Counted from the stretch's first letter, positions 1-8,348 are shown. The stretch: 36,454 nt of DNA from Nevskiaceae bacterium (GCA_021731445.1 JAKFXK010000060.1:1-36454), one strand, 5' to 3'. A program made the numbers and translations. Notes: a model not told the origin generated them from the letters alone.

Positions 1-79
1 GGATGGCTGCCGGTTCGGCAGCGACGGCGGTGGCGGCAGCCAGACCGAGCAGGCAGGCCGCGAGACGCAAGCGCCGCAT
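1..79 (-). CDS. rseB: RseB/MucB sigma-E regulatory protein, N-terminal fragment
   Basis: Only the first 26 codons are in the window; the gene runs off the left edge. The reading begins MRRLRLAACLLGLAAATAV, a basic start followed by a hydrophobic stretch ending near AVAA, which looks like a Sec signal peptide for a periplasmic protein. Its ATG overlaps the rseA stop by one base (TAATG), which implies translational coupling. The RseB identity is inferred from position: it follows rpoE-rseA directly, where RseB/MucB, the periplasmic protector of the anti-sigma factor, is almost always found. The sequence present is too short to confirm the family. Confidence 0.6.
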   Translation of the reverse strand, partial: MRRLRLAACLLGLAAATAVAAEPAAI

Positions 80-669
80 TACGGTGCGTCCGGACGATAG
101 TCGGCGGTGCGGGCGGCGAAGCGCGCATTGGCCAGCGTGCCGCCCATGCTGCGCTCGACGAGCGAATTGCTGTGTTCCATCAGATAGGCGTTGAGGATGG
201 CAGCCTTGGCCGCGTCGGGCCGGGCGGCATTGCCAAGGCTCACCGGCGTGATGTTGACTGCCGCTGCGCTGCTGGCGGTCAGCGGCGGGACATTTTCACT
301 GTCGTTGCCGCCCAATCCGCCGACCACCAGCACGGCGGCAACCACGCCTGCGGCGGCAGACAATGGCACCAGCGTGCGCCAGCCACGGCTGCGTCGTGAC
401 CGATTTGCCGCCGCGACCGTGCGCGCTGGCAATGGCACCACCGTGCTGGGCAGCGGTTTTTCATTGGCGATGGCCATCATCACGCCGCTGCAAAAGTCTT
501 CGCTGGCCGTCAGCAGCACACCATCGTGGGCGTCGCGGCAGGCCCAGATGCGGCCCCAGCCAGATTTGATCTCAGGGTTCTTGTCGATCACTTCGATGAG
601 GGCGTCCCATTCGGCCTCGGTGGCGGCGGCATCGACGGCGGCAGACAGCAGTTGCTTCGACATAGACAT
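79..669 (-). CDS. rseA: Anti-sigma-E factor RseA/MucA
   Basis: A predicted single-pass inner-membrane anti-sigma factor of 196 residues that would hold the RpoE-type sigma factor inactive until envelope stress triggers its proteolysis. Residues 1-70 fit the cytoplasmic RseA N-terminal domain (MSKQLLSAAVDA, then EWDALIEVIDKN and GWGRIWACRD). A basic patch (NRSRRSRGWR) precedes one membrane segment at about 98-120, and the remainder is periplasmic. The start at 669 is chosen because a GAGAG-type ribosome site lies just upstream; a second ATG two codons on is also possible. In-frame sequence reaches back to 756 but does not look like protein. The gene follows rpoE and overlaps rseB. Confidence 0.88.
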   Translation of the reverse strand: MSMSKQLLSAAVDAAATEAEWDALIEVIDKNPEIKSGWGRIWACRDAHDGVLLTASEDFCSGVMMAIANEKPLPSTVVPLPARTVAAANRSRRSRGWRTLVPLSAAAGVVAAVLVVGGLGGNDSENVPPLTASSAAAVNITPVSLGNAARPDAAKAAILNAYLMEHSNSLVERSMGGTLANARFAARTADYRPDAP

Positions 670-684
670 TTCTGGCTCTCGTGA

Positions 685-707
685 CGCCGGGCTTTTGGCG
701 CCCGGCG
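685..707 (-). promoter_or_regulatory. Hairpin just upstream of rseA
   Basis: CGCCGGGC (685-692) and GCCCGGCG (700-707) form a perfect 8-bp stem with a 7-base loop. It lies in the unusually long 159-base gap between rpoE and rseA, about 15 bases upstream of the rseA start. No T-run follows it on the minus strand, so it does not look like a terminator. It could affect rseA translation or mRNA processing; that role is inference. Confidence 0.4.
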
Positions 708-828
708 AAAAATCCTCTTGCAGCTGGCTGGCCCTTAAGGCTGGCTGACTGCGCACTGAACAACTAAACCACTGTTACCACAAAAAGTTCAACAATCCTC
801 TTGAAAAAGCGAAAGCCGGCCACGCTGC

Positions 829-1407
829 TCAACCATCCAGCAGCGGTTGTAAGACCAGGTCAATCGCCTCGCGTGCCCTGAAAATACGTGAACGCACGGT
901 GCCGATCGGGCAGTCCATCGCCTCGGCGATTTCCTCGTAGCTCAAGCCTTCCAGTTCGCGCAGGGTGATGGCCTGACGCAGGTCCGGTGGCAGCCTGCCA
1001 ATCGCCTCGCCGACTTTCTGCTTGATCTCCTCGGTCAGCGCCTGCGCCTCCGGCGTGGCCTTGTCACTGAGCTGCTCGGTATGGCCATAGAGTTCCGCGT
1101 CGGCGATGTCGATGTCGTGCGTACCCTGCCGCCGGTTGCGCGACACCAGATGGTTCTTGGCGGTGTTGATGCCGATGCGATAGAGCCAGGTATAGAAGGC
1201 ACTGTTGCCCTGGAAGCCTTTCATCGCGCGCCAGGCACGGATGAAAGTCTCCTGTGCCACATCAGGCGCATCGCCATCGCCCACCAGGCGGCTGACCAGT
1301 TGGATGATCTTGTGCTGGTACTTGCGCACCAGCAGCTCGAACGCACGCGTATCGCCCGCCTGGGCACGTGCGACGAGTTGGATATCAACGTCTGGGTCGA
1401 TGCTCAT
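829..1407 (-). CDS. rpoE: RNA polymerase sigma-E factor (RpoE/AlgU)
   Basis: ECF sigma factor of 192 residues controlling the envelope-stress response. Region 2 is clear ([52 protein letters not shown]), and region 4 ends in [19 protein letters not shown] followed by [14 protein letters not shown], the -35-binding helix-turn-helix. This is the close RpoE/AlgU group rather than a generic ECF sigma. I chose the ATG at 1407 (MSIDPDVD); a longer TTG reading to 1428 has no properly spaced ribosome site. It is divergent from nadB, an arrangement also found in E. coli, and is followed by rseA and rseB. Confidence 0.95.
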   Translation of the reverse strand: MSIDPDVDIQLVARAQAGDTRAFELLVRKYQHKIIQLVSRLVGDGDAPDVAQETFIRAWRAMKGFQGNSAFYTWLYRIGINTAKNHLVSRNRRQGTHDIDIADAELYGHTEQLSDKATPEAQALTEEIKQKVGEAIGRLPPDLRQAITLRELEGLSYEEIAEAMDCPIGTVRSRIFRAREAIDLVLQPLLDG

Positions 1408-1505
1408 TCCACTGCGCGCGGCCGACAAAAGCCTGCGCGCTAAACTCCCTTTCTGATTTGTACCGGCAAATATTGCGGTGCAGTCCTACTTTAACAAGAA
1501 GGCCC

Positions 1506-3122
1506 ATGCCAGAAGCCGCCACTTTACAAGCTCCTTACGGAACAGCCAGCCACTCGGATGTGCTCATCCTCGGCAGTGGTGCAGCGGGACTTTCACTGGC
1601 GCTGCGTCTGGCGCAGAAAGGCCGCCATGTCACGATGGTGTCGAAGAGCAAGCTCGAATCCGGCTCCACCCTCTGGGCACAGGGCGGCATCTCGGCGGTG
1701 ATCGACGCGGACGATTCGCTCGAAAACCATGTGCAGGACACCCTCGTCGCCGGAGGCGGTCTCTGCGACGAGACCGCCGTACGCTTCACGGTCGAACGCG
1801 GGCCGGGCTGTATCCGCTGGCTCTTGGCACAGGGTGTGCAGTTCACCCGCGACGAGGACGGCAAGCACCGCAGCCTGCACCTCACCCGTGAGGGCGGCCA
1901 CAGCCACCGCCGCGTCGTGCATGCGGCGGATGCCACCGGCCGGGCGGTGGAGACGACTCTCGCCTCGCTTGCCGCCAAGCATCCCAACATCACGGTGCTT
2001 GAACGCCATGTGGTGATCGACCTCATCGTCGACAAGACGAGCAATACTGCGCACGGGGCCTATCTGTTCAACCGCGACAGCGGCGAAGTCGCTGCCCTCG
2101 GCGCAAGGGCCGTGGCACTCTGCACAGGTGGCGCAAATCAGGTCTATCTGTATTCCAGCAACCCCTTCGGGGCCTCTGGTGATGGCATCGCCATGGCCTG
2201 GCGCGCGGGCTGCTCAGTGGCAAACATGGAGTTCATGCAGTTCCATCCCACCTGCCTCTACCACAAGGACTCGCGCAACTACCTGTTGACCGAGGCGCTG
2301 CGCGGTGAGGGAGGCTACCTGCGCTTGCCCACCACGGGTGAGCGCTTCATGCCTCGCTTCGACAAGCGCGCGGAACTCAGCCCGCGCGACATCGTCGCCC
2401 GCGCCATCGACCACGAGATGAAGCGCCTCGGCCTGCGCCATGTGCATCTCGATGTGACGCATCTCGACCCGATGTTCGTGAAGGAGCATTTCCCCAACAT
2501 CTACGCGCATTGCCTGGAACTGGGCATCAACATCACGAAAGAGCCCATCCCCGTGGTGCCCTCGGCGCACTTCACCTGCGGCGGTGTGGTCACCGATCTC
2601 AAGGCCCGCACTGATGTCGACGGTCTCTACGCCATCGGCGAGGTCGCCTGCACCGGACTGCACGGGGCCAACCGCCTCGCCAGCAACTCGCTGCTGGAAT
2701 GCCTGGCCTTCGCCGAAGCCGCCGCCGAGGATCTGGATGCCACGCTCGACAAGCGCGCCGATCCGCCCGCCCTCAAGGAGTGGGACGCCAGCCGCGTCAC
2801 CGACAGCGACGAGGATGTGGTGGTGAGCCACAACTGGCTGGAGCTGCGCACCTTCATGTGGGACTACGTCGGCATCGTGCGCACCACCAAGCGCCTCGAA
2901 AGAGCGCTCAACCGCATCGAAGTGCTCAAACGCGAAATCCACGAGTACTACGGCAACTACAAGGTAACGGCGCACCTGATCGAGCTACGCAACCTGGTGC
3001 TCTGCGCAGAGCTGATCGTGCGCTCCGCGCTCACCCGCAAGGAATCGCGCGGCCTGCACTACACCCTGGACTACCCCCTGACTCTGCCTGAGGCTAAAGT
3101 CACCATCCTGCAGCCGGACTGA
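1506..3122 (+). CDS. nadB: L-aspartate oxidase
   Basis: Flavoprotein of 538 residues oxidising L-aspartate to iminoaspartate, the first step of de novo NAD synthesis. The FAD-binding GxGxxG (GSGAAG) is at residues 23-28. [32 protein letters not shown] and [16 protein letters not shown] are signatures of the aspartate oxidase/fumarate reductase flavoprotein family. Aspartate oxidase rather than a succinate dehydrogenase flavoprotein is indicated by the serine-containing STLWAQGG in place of the His-linked FAD motif. The ATG at 1506 has an AAGAAGG site upstream. The quinolinate synthase partner nadA is not in the window. A GGDEF gene follows 25 bases later. Confidence 0.96.
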   Translation: MPEAATLQAPYGTASHSDVLILGSGAAGLSLALRLAQKGRHVTMVSKSKLESGSTLWAQGGISAVIDADDSLENHVQDTLVAGGGLCDETAVRFTVERGPGCIRWLLAQGVQFTRDEDGKHRSLHLTREGGHSHRRVVHAADATGRAVETTLASLAAKHPNITVLERHVVIDLIVDKTSNTAHGAYLFNRDSGEVAALGARAVALCTGGANQVYLYSSNPFGASGDGIAMAWRAGCSVANMEFMQFHPTCLYHKDSRNYLLTEALRGEGGYLRLPTTGERFMPRFDKRAELSPRDIVARAIDHEMKRLGLRHVHLDVTHLDPMFVKEHFPNIYAHCLELGINITKEPIPVVPSAHFTCGGVVTDLKARTDVDGLYAIGEVACTGLHGANRLASNSLLECLAFAEAAAEDLDATLDKRADPPALKEWDASRVTDSDEDVVVSHNWLELRTFMWDYVGIVRTTKRLERALNRIEVLKREIHEYYGNYKVTAHLIELRNLVLCAELIVRSALTRKESRGLHYTLDYPLTLPEAKVTILQPD

Positions 3123-3147
3123 AGACGCCGGCGCTCGAGGGGGAGTG

Positions 3148-4266
3148 ATGGAACCAGCGCAAGTCACCGATCGCAGCGACACGCGTGAAAGCACCTTGCT
3201 GCGGCAACGCGGCTATATGCTCATGCTGGCGGTCAGCAGCTATGCAATGGATGCGCTCATCCTTGCGCTGTATGCCGCATTCGGCACCGGCAGCGTGCCG
3301 GCCTGGGCTTCCCCGGCCTATGTGGTCGCGGGGCTGGTCGTCAATGGTCTTTTCTACCTGGCCTTCCGCGCCGGTCTGCACCGGCTGGGGCAAGACCGCT
3401 ATCTCACCCTGCCACAGATGGCCACTGCCGGCATCGTGCAGGTCACGTTTGCCATGCTGCTGCCAGAGGCGGCCGTGCTGTTTCTGATGGCGCTGTTCGT
3501 GATCATGGCGTTTGGCGGGCTGCGGCTGAGCCTCAAGCAGATCATCTTCGGCTGGGCCGTGGCTGCCGTCGGTCTGACGCTCGTGGTGATGTTCGTCCCC
3601 ATGCAGAGCGGCTGGCCCCATGCCACCACCGCCGAAAGGTTGATCTCGGCACTGGCGATGACGCTCGCGCTGCTGCGGATGGCCTATCTCGGCTCGTACA
3701 ACTATGCGCTGCGGATGACTGTGCACCGCCGTTCGCTGGAGCTGGACACCATGCTCCGGCAGATCGAGCGCCTTGCGACGCGCGACGAACTGACCGGCGC
3801 ACTCAACCGCCGCTCGTTGCAGATCCTGTTGGAAGAGCAGCTGCAACTGGCCGCAGCCGGAGGCCAAGGTTTTTGCGTGGCCCTGCTCGACCTCGACCAT
3901 TTCAAAACCGTCAACGACACCTACGGCCATCTCACCGGCGATGCGGTGCTGAAGCGGTTTGCCGAACTGGCAAGCAGTACCACCCGTGGACACGAGCGCG
4001 TGGGCCGCTATGGCGGCGAGGAGTTTCTGGCCATCATGAACACCTCCTCGCTAGTGGGCGCTGCGGCCGCCGTAGAGCGCATCCGCAGCAGCATCGCCAA
4101 CCATGATTGGGCGGCTTTGGCACCGGGCCTCACCCTCACAGTGTCGGCAGGGGTCGCGCTCTACAAGCACGGCGACCGCGTCGAATCGCTGCTGCAACGC
4201 GCCGACCAGGCGCTGTACCGCGCCAAGGGCCGTGGCCGCAATCAGGTCGTGACCGAAGCACAGTGA
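3148..4266 (+). CDS. Membrane-bound GGDEF diguanylate cyclase
   Basis: Predicted to make cyclic di-GMP from two GTP. The first ~195 residues contain about six hydrophobic segments, probably an integral-membrane sensor with no family I recognise. The GGDEF domain then begins near RDELTGALNRRSL, includes LLDLDHFKTVNDTYGH, and carries the active-site loop GGEEF at residues 289-293, so catalysis should be intact. The inhibitory I-site position reads RGHE (280-283) instead of RxxD, so product inhibition may be weak. A GGGGGAG ribosome site precedes the start; a GTG three bases earlier is an alternative. It is convergent with ogt, with only 7 bases between the stop codons. Confidence 0.9.
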   Translation: MEPAQVTDRSDTRESTLLRQRGYMLMLAVSSYAMDALILALYAAFGTGSVPAWASPAYVVAGLVVNGLFYLAFRAGLHRLGQDRYLTLPQMATAGIVQVTFAMLLPEAAVLFLMALFVIMAFGGLRLSLKQIIFGWAVAAVGLTLVVMFVPMQSGWPHATTAERLISALAMTLALLRMAYLGSYNYALRMTVHRRSLELDTMLRQIERLATRDELTGALNRRSLQILLEEQLQLAAAGGQGFCVALLDLDHFKTVNDTYGHLTGDAVLKRFAELASSTTRGHERVGRYGGEEFLAIMNTSSLVGAAAAVERIRSSIANHDWAALAPGLTLTVSAGVALYKHGDRVESLLQRADQALYRAKGRGRNQVVTEAQ

Positions 4267-4273
4267 GGCCGTC

Positions 4274-4765
4274 TCACAGCAGTGTCTTGCCGCTCGACTT
4301 TTTCTCGTGCGCCAGCAGCCATTGCTTGCGCGTGAGGCCGCCTGCGTAGCCTGTCAGCGAGCCATTTGCGCCGATCACCCGGTGGCAGGGCACGATGATA
4401 CCGATGGGATTCTTGCCATTGGCAAGCCCCACGGCGCGCACGGCCTTCTCGTTGTGGATGCTGCGCGCCTGCTCGCCGTAGCTGCGAGTCTCACCGAAGG
4501 GGATGGTGCAGAGCGCGGCCCAGACCTGCTGCTGGAACGCCGTGCCTTGCGCGGCGAGCTTAAGGTCGAACATCTGCCGCGTGCCGACGAAGTATTCCTC
4601 CAGCTGGCGGCGCGTTTCGGCGAACAGCGCGTCGTCGCGCCGCCAGGCACTGCGGTCGTGCTGGTGTCGGTCGGTGTCGAACCAGACACCTGTGAGGCCC
4701 TCGGCACTGCCGGTCAGCGTCAGCTCGCCGACGGGTGAAGGCATGGTGCTGTAGTGCGTGGTCAT
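4274..4765 (-). CDS. ogt: Methylated-DNA--protein-cysteine methyltransferase
   Basis: Suicidal repair protein of 163 residues that transfers the alkyl group from O6-alkylguanine to its own cysteine. The active site PCHRVIG is present within GIIVPCHRVIGANGSLTGYA, and the DNA-binding part QQQVWAALCTIPFGETRSYG is canonical. The start at 4765 has a CGGAGAA ribosome site; in-frame sequence up to 4918 overlaps the upstream gene and is not protein-like. It lies 109 bases downstream of the ada-alkA fusion on the same strand, so the two are probably coexpressed. Together they hold all the activities that E. coli Ada and AlkA provide. Confidence 0.95.
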   Translation of the reverse strand: MTTHYSTMPSPVGELTLTGSAEGLTGVWFDTDRHQHDRSAWRRDDALFAETRRQLEEYFVGTRQMFDLKLAAQGTAFQQQVWAALCTIPFGETRSYGEQARSIHNEKAVRAVGLANGKNPIGIIVPCHRVIGANGSLTGYAGGLTRKQWLLAHEKKSSGKTLL

Positions 4766-4874
4766 CGTTGTTCTCCGAGAGCACCTTCGGTTGAAGCGGA
4801 TACGGCGCAAGCTGGATACCGGCTTGCGTCCGCATGACAAGGATTGTTGTGGTCTGCCATGAAACAGAATCGTG

Positions 4875-6323
4875 CTACCCGCCCTGGGTAGCTGCATTCC
4901 AAAGATGTAGCGCCGCATAGCTGCGCCAGGGCCGCCACGGTTCGGCAGCGGCGCGCAGCTCGCGGTGTGACTTCAAGCCAAGCGCGTGCAAGAGGCCCAG
5001 ATCACCATCCGGCCAGGCATCGGGATGCCGCAGCGCGCGCATGGCAATGTAGTGCGCGGTCCACGGCCCGATGCCGGGCAGCGCCTGCATCGCCGCCATC
5101 ACCGCCTCGGGATCGGGGCCGGGTTCGAGCACGATGGCCCCGCTCGCCACCGCCTGCGCCATGCGCGAGATGGTCTCGGCGCGGCGGGCGGTCAAGCCAA
5201 GCTCAATGAGCTGCTGCTGCGAGGCCTGGGCGATGACCTCGGCTCTAGGCGCGAGGTGTGTGAGTGAAGCGTGTGGAGTGCTGATCTCGATACCAAAGCG
5301 ACGCGCGAATCGTCCGAACAAGGTGGTTGCCGCCTTCACCGTCACCTGCTGGCCAAGGATGGCACGCAGGGCCAGCTCGAAACCATCGAAGGCACCCGGC
5401 ACGCGCAGGCCGGGCGTGGCCCGCACCAGCGGCGCCAAGCGCGCATCCGCGCCGAGATGGGCGTCGATCACGACGGCATTGGCATCGAGATCGAGCGTGC
5501 GGCGCAGGCGTGCGAGCACCTGTGGCAACACCGGCAGCAGGCTGGCCGAGAGCGTCACCCACATCATCGCAGCCTCTTGCACAGGCTCAGCAGCGAGCCA
5601 GCCCTGATGCGCGCCGACGGCCACCGTGCGCAGATAGCGTCCACCCTCGCCCGCCTCCACGCCCACCGCACCACGGCCGGCGAGAAAGCGCAGCAGGTGC
5701 GCCCAAGCCAGCGGTGCGCGATAGGCCAGCTTTAGTTGAAACGTCTCGCCCAGCACCTCGTCCCCACCCCGCTGCCGCAGGCGGCTCGGTGCCATGCCGT
5801 AGCGGGTGCTGAACAGATGGTTGAAGCGCCGCACGCTGCCAAACCCGGCCGCCTGGGCGACGATCGCCATCGGCAGCTGCGTATCGCTCAACAGCTGTTT
5901 GGCGAGCAGCAGGCGGCGCGTCTGCGCGAGCTCGACCGGCGTGACGCCGAAGCTCGACTCAACCACGCGCCGCAGCTGGCGGCTGCTGAGATGCAGCGAA
6001 GCAGCGAGTGTTTCGGCATCGCCGTCGTCGAGTGCGCCGGCGTCGATGCGCTGCGCGGCGAGGTGTGCGACGCGATCCGGCGCATCCATCGGGGCCAGCC
6101 CGGGGCTAAGTTCCGGACGGCAGCGCAGACAAGGGCGGAAACCCGCGCGCTCGGCACCCGCCGCGTGCGTGAAGAAATCCACATTCGCCTTGAGCGGCGT
6201 GCGCGCAGGACAGACCGGGCGGCAGTAGATATTGGTCGTCCGCACCGCCACGAAAAAACGCCCGTCGAAGCGCGTGTCGCGGGCTTTGAGGGCGTCGTAG
6301 CAAGTATCGAGATCGAGATTCAT
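4875..6323 (-). CDS. alkA: Ada N-domain / AraC / AlkA fusion: alkylation sensor and 3-methyladenine DNA glycosylase
   Basis: A 482-residue fusion. Residues 1-75 are the Ada zinc domain with C34, C38, C65 and C68; C34 (NIYCRPVCPAR) matches the Ada residue that accepts methyl groups from phosphotriesters. Residues ~80-190 are an AraC-type DNA-binding domain (SSRQLRRVVESSFGVTP, GFGSVRRFNHLF). The rest is AlkA glycosylase, with the helix-hairpin-helix LPGIGPWTAHYIAM and an aspartate at D441 in WPDGDLGL, aligned with the catalytic Asp of AlkA. It would sense alkylation, activate transcription, and excise alkylated bases. No clear Shine-Dalgarno is visible; a 7-bp hairpin reaches the start codon. 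ogt lies downstream. Confidence 0.92.
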   Translation of the reverse strand: MNLDLDTCYDALKARDTRFDGRFFVAVRTTNIYCRPVCPARTPLKANVDFFTHAAGAERAGFRPCLRCRPELSPGLAPMDAPDRVAHLAAQRIDAGALDDGDAETLAASLHLSSRQLRRVVESSFGVTPVELAQTRRLLLAKQLLSDTQLPMAIVAQAAGFGSVRRFNHLFSTRYGMAPSRLRQRGGDEVLGETFQLKLAYRAPLAWAHLLRFLAGRGAVGVEAGEGGRYLRTVAVGAHQGWLAAEPVQEAAMMWVTLSASLLPVLPQVLARLRRTLDLDANAVVIDAHLGADARLAPLVRATPGLRVPGAFDGFELALRAILGQQVTVKAATTLFGRFARRFGIEISTPHASLTHLAPRAEVIAQASQQQLIELGLTARRAETISRMAQAVASGAIVLEPGPDPEAVMAAMQALPGIGPWTAHYIAMRALRHPDAWPDGDLGLLHALGLKSHRELRAAAEPWRPWRSYAALHLWNAATQGG

Positions 6324-6343
6324 GCGCGCAGTCTACGCGCGCA
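6323..6343 (-). promoter_or_regulatory. GC-rich hairpin at the ada-alkA start codon
   Basis: TGCGCGC and GCGCGCA pair as a 7-bp stem (6323-6329 with 6337-6343) around a 7-base loop. On the minus-strand mRNA the stem ends at the first base of the ATG, and no ribosome site is visible nearby. It could limit translation initiation. This is seen directly as base complementarity; the function is inference. Confidence 0.35.
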
Positions 6344-6396
6344 GGATCATCTAACTAGCCGTTTTCGGCCGTCGCCATCACTGCCGTGGCGGGGTT

Positions 6397-6954
6397 TTAA
6401 GGCCACTGCTGCGGCACGCGCACAAACTTGGTCACGTCGTAGCCCCAGCTGCCGATCTGCGTGCGGTATTTCTCGAAGCTCGCATCGTCCATCGCAGGCT
6501 TGCGGCTCATCAGCCAGACGTAGTCGAGCTTGCTGCGGCCAATGATGGTGGTGCTGTAGTCCGGTTCGACATGGGCGATGCGGTACTCGCCCTTGATGGG
6601 CCAGAACACCTGCATCCCCCACAGCGCATTGTTGCTGTTGGGCTCGACGAAACCGCGCGGCGTCATGGTCTTCAGCGGGCCATCAAAGCTGCCCTTGCGG
6701 TAGCGGAAGGTGGTGGCAATGGTGCCGTCATCATCAAGGCGGTAAGACTCCACCGAGTTGTAGGCGTTCTTTTCGACGAAATTGGGGATGATGCCGATCA
6801 CGTACCAATCGCCGGCGAATCGTTGCAGATCGACCTGTGGCGCCAGTGGCACCGGTGAGGCCTTGTCCCTGGCTGAGGTCATCGCGCAGCCGCTGGCGAC
6901 CAAACCCACGGCCAGTGTGCTCGCCGCGATGGTCGCGCTTGAGAGAGTATTCAT
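6397..6954 (-). CDS. Lipocalin (Blc-like) outer-membrane lipoprotein, copy 2
   Basis: Bacterial lipocalin of 185 residues. The lipocalin first motif appears as FAGDWYVIGIIPNFVEKN, followed by the beta-barrel pattern of the Blc family and the ending GYDVTKFVRVPQQWP. The N-terminus is a signal sequence ending VASGC, a slightly atypical lipobox with Ala at -3, so it may be a lipoprotein. The ATG at 6954 is backed by a CAGGAG site nine bases upstream. The family binds small hydrophobic ligands such as lysophospholipids at the outer membrane; the ligand here is unknown. It is paralogous to the gene immediately upstream. Confidence 0.88.
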   Translation of the reverse strand: MNTLSSATIAASTLAVGLVASGCAMTSARDKASPVPLAPQVDLQRFAGDWYVIGIIPNFVEKNAYNSVESYRLDDDGTIATTFRYRKGSFDGPLKTMTPRGFVEPNSNNALWGMQVFWPIKGEYRIAHVEPDYSTTIIGRSKLDYVWLMSRKPAMDDASFEKYRTQIGSWGYDVTKFVRVPQQWP

Positions 6955-7023
6955 GAACAAGACTCCTGGGTGTATGAAGATCGGCAGAGCCTGCGGCATC
7001 TGGCTGAATGCCCACCAGCCCCA

Positions 7024-7644
7024 CTACGGGTCACGATGCGGCCCCAGCAGCGGCATGCTGCCATCTGCGGAATTCGGCCACTGCTGCGGCATACGGACGA
7101 GCCGGGTGACGTCGTAGCCCCAGCTGGCAATGAGCTGGGTGTAGCGCGCCAGCTCGATGTCGCCCATCTGCGGACTGCGACTGAACAGCCAGAGAAAATC
7201 CTTCTGGCTGCGGGCGATGATGGTCACCGCATAGGGCGTGCTGCCGACCGCAGGTTCAACATGCGCCACGCGGTACTCGTAGTGCGGAGGCCAGGGGATG
7301 GACGTACCGGGAATCTCGAAGCGCATGCCCCAGAGCGCGTTGCCGGTGTCCGGCACGACGAAGGCCGTCGGTGTCAGCAGCTTCTTCTCACCACCAAAGC
7401 CATTCAGCCGGTTGCGGTAGGTAGTGGCGATGCTGCCGTCCGGCTTGAGCGTGTAGTTCTCCATCGCGTTGTGCGCGGTGGTGTCACGGCTGGTGGGGAT
7501 GTGCGCGATCACGTACCAGTCGCCCATGTAGCGGGCGAGGTCAACATCCTTCGCCAGCGGCACGGTCGAGTCGGGCTTGAGCGGTACGCCCGCGCAGGCG
7601 CTCAGCAGCAGGACCGCGAGACTGGCGATGAAGAGATTGCGCAT
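7024..7644 (-). CDS. Lipocalin (Blc-like) outer-membrane lipoprotein, copy 1
   Basis: Bacterial lipocalin of 206 residues with a classic lipobox, LLLSAC, ending the signal peptide, so it is predicted to be lipid-anchored. YMGDWYVIAHIPT is the lipocalin GxW motif, and GYDVTRLVRMPQQWP near the C-terminus nearly repeats the end of the neighbouring copy. It carries about 16 extra C-terminal residues compared with that copy. The ATG at 7644 has a GGAG ribosome site. It starts 31 bases after the ygfX stop, so it may be cotranscribed with sdhE-ygfX. The tandem pair probably arose by duplication followed by divergence. Confidence 0.9.
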   Translation of the reverse strand: MRNLFIASLAVLLLSACAGVPLKPDSTVPLAKDVDLARYMGDWYVIAHIPTSRDTTAHNAMENYTLKPDGSIATTYRNRLNGFGGEKKLLTPTAFVVPDTGNALWGMRFEIPGTSIPWPPHYEYRVAHVEPAVGSTPYAVTIIARSQKDFLWLFSRSPQMGDIELARYTQLIASWGYDVTRLVRMPQQWPNSADGSMPLLGPHRDP

Positions 7645-7675
7645 TCTTGCCGCTCCGGTATCGAGTGAAGTGCTG

Positions 7676-8119
7676 CTATTTGGTTTGAGGGGGCCGCCAT
7701 ACCGACAGCCTTGCCTGCAACCGCCGCAGGCTCTCCGCATCGGCCTCGTCGCCTGCGATCACCCGCGTGCGCGTGCCACCATCCTTCAGTGCATAACGCA
7801 GGATCAGCCCCTGCGGATGCCGGGTGCTGTCGCCTCTGAGCGTAGCGCTGTGCTGCACACCATCGGCCTGGTGGATCGTCCAGCTGTCGCCCTCATGCCA
7901 GGTGAGCCGCACCAGCGCAGTCTTGCCAAAGCCGAACGCCGGGTGCCGGCGCAGCCAGAACCAGCTGCCGGCAAACGCGGCAATCAGCGCCCACATCGCA
8001 GGCCCCGGCTGCATCGCAAATGGCAGTGCGGCAAGTGGCAGGATGTGCAGCGTCGAGACCAGCTTGAGTATTTTCAGCGACGGTACCAGCCGCAGTTCAA
8101 CGGTAGTTACGGAACTCAT
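7676..8119 (-). CDS. ygfX: YgfX-family membrane protein
   Basis: A 147-residue protein with two closely spaced hydrophobic segments (about residues 16-55, ending FWLRRH) followed by a soluble domain rich in short beta-strand-like stretches (ALVRLTWHEGDSWTI, LILRYALKDG). This architecture, and overlap with sdhE by 23 bases, match YgfX (also called CptA), the membrane partner encoded with sdhE in E. coli and Serratia. The family has been described as a toxin affecting cytoskeletal proteins and as a partner of SdhE; which applies here is unknown. The ATG at 8119 has a GAGG site inside sdhE, consistent with translational coupling. Family identity rests partly on context. Confidence 0.75.
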   Translation of the reverse strand: MSSVTTVELRLVPSLKILKLVSTLHILPLAALPFAMQPGPAMWALIAAFAGSWFWLRRHPAFGFGKTALVRLTWHEGDSWTIHQADGVQHSATLRGDSTRHPQGLILRYALKDGGTRTRVIAGDEADAESLRRLQARLSVWRPPQTK

Positions 8120-8330
8120 GGATGACCTCGACGAACTCTGTGGGAGCCGGCTCGAAACCCATCGCCCAAGCATAGATATCCGGCTCCTGCGGGCCGTCGA
8201 GCAGGGCGATGAAGGCGGCGCGCTCGGCTGCGGGTGCCACCGGATAGCGGTGCGCGTAGTAGCGCGTGAACATGACGTCCAGCTCCTTCATGCCCCGGCG
8301 CAGCAGCCATTTGATGCGGGCTTCTTGCAT
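8097..8330 (-). CDS. sdhE: FAD assembly factor SdhE (SDHAF2/YgfY family)
   Basis: A 77-residue chaperone needed for covalent FAD attachment to SdhA. The signature RRGMKELD (R11-D18), containing the conserved RGxxE, is present, followed by PAAERAAFIALLDGPQEPDIYAWAMG, typical of the family. The ATG at 8330 has GGAG five bases upstream; a GTG two codons earlier would lie too close. It overlaps ygfX and follows the MAPEG gene by 18 bases. Its substrate sdhA is encoded in the same cluster, separated by sdhB, a terminator and the MAPEG gene. Confidence 0.95.
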   Translation of the reverse strand: MQEARIKWLLRRGMKELDVMFTRYYAHRYPVAPAAERAAFIALLDGPQEPDIYAWAMGFEPAPTEFVEVIHEFRNYR

Positions 8331-8348
8331 GTCCACTCCGTGCGCTGG

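Noticed and set aside
1368..1505. N-terminal extension of nadB
   Set aside because: It overlaps the start of rpoE, is not conserved-looking, and the ATG at 1506 has a good ribosome site.
7676..8330. sdhE-ygfX as a toxin-antitoxin pair (CptB-CptA)
   Set aside because: The pair has carried that name, but the RGxxE motif of SdhE and the adjoining sdh operon make a role in flavoprotein assembly more likely.
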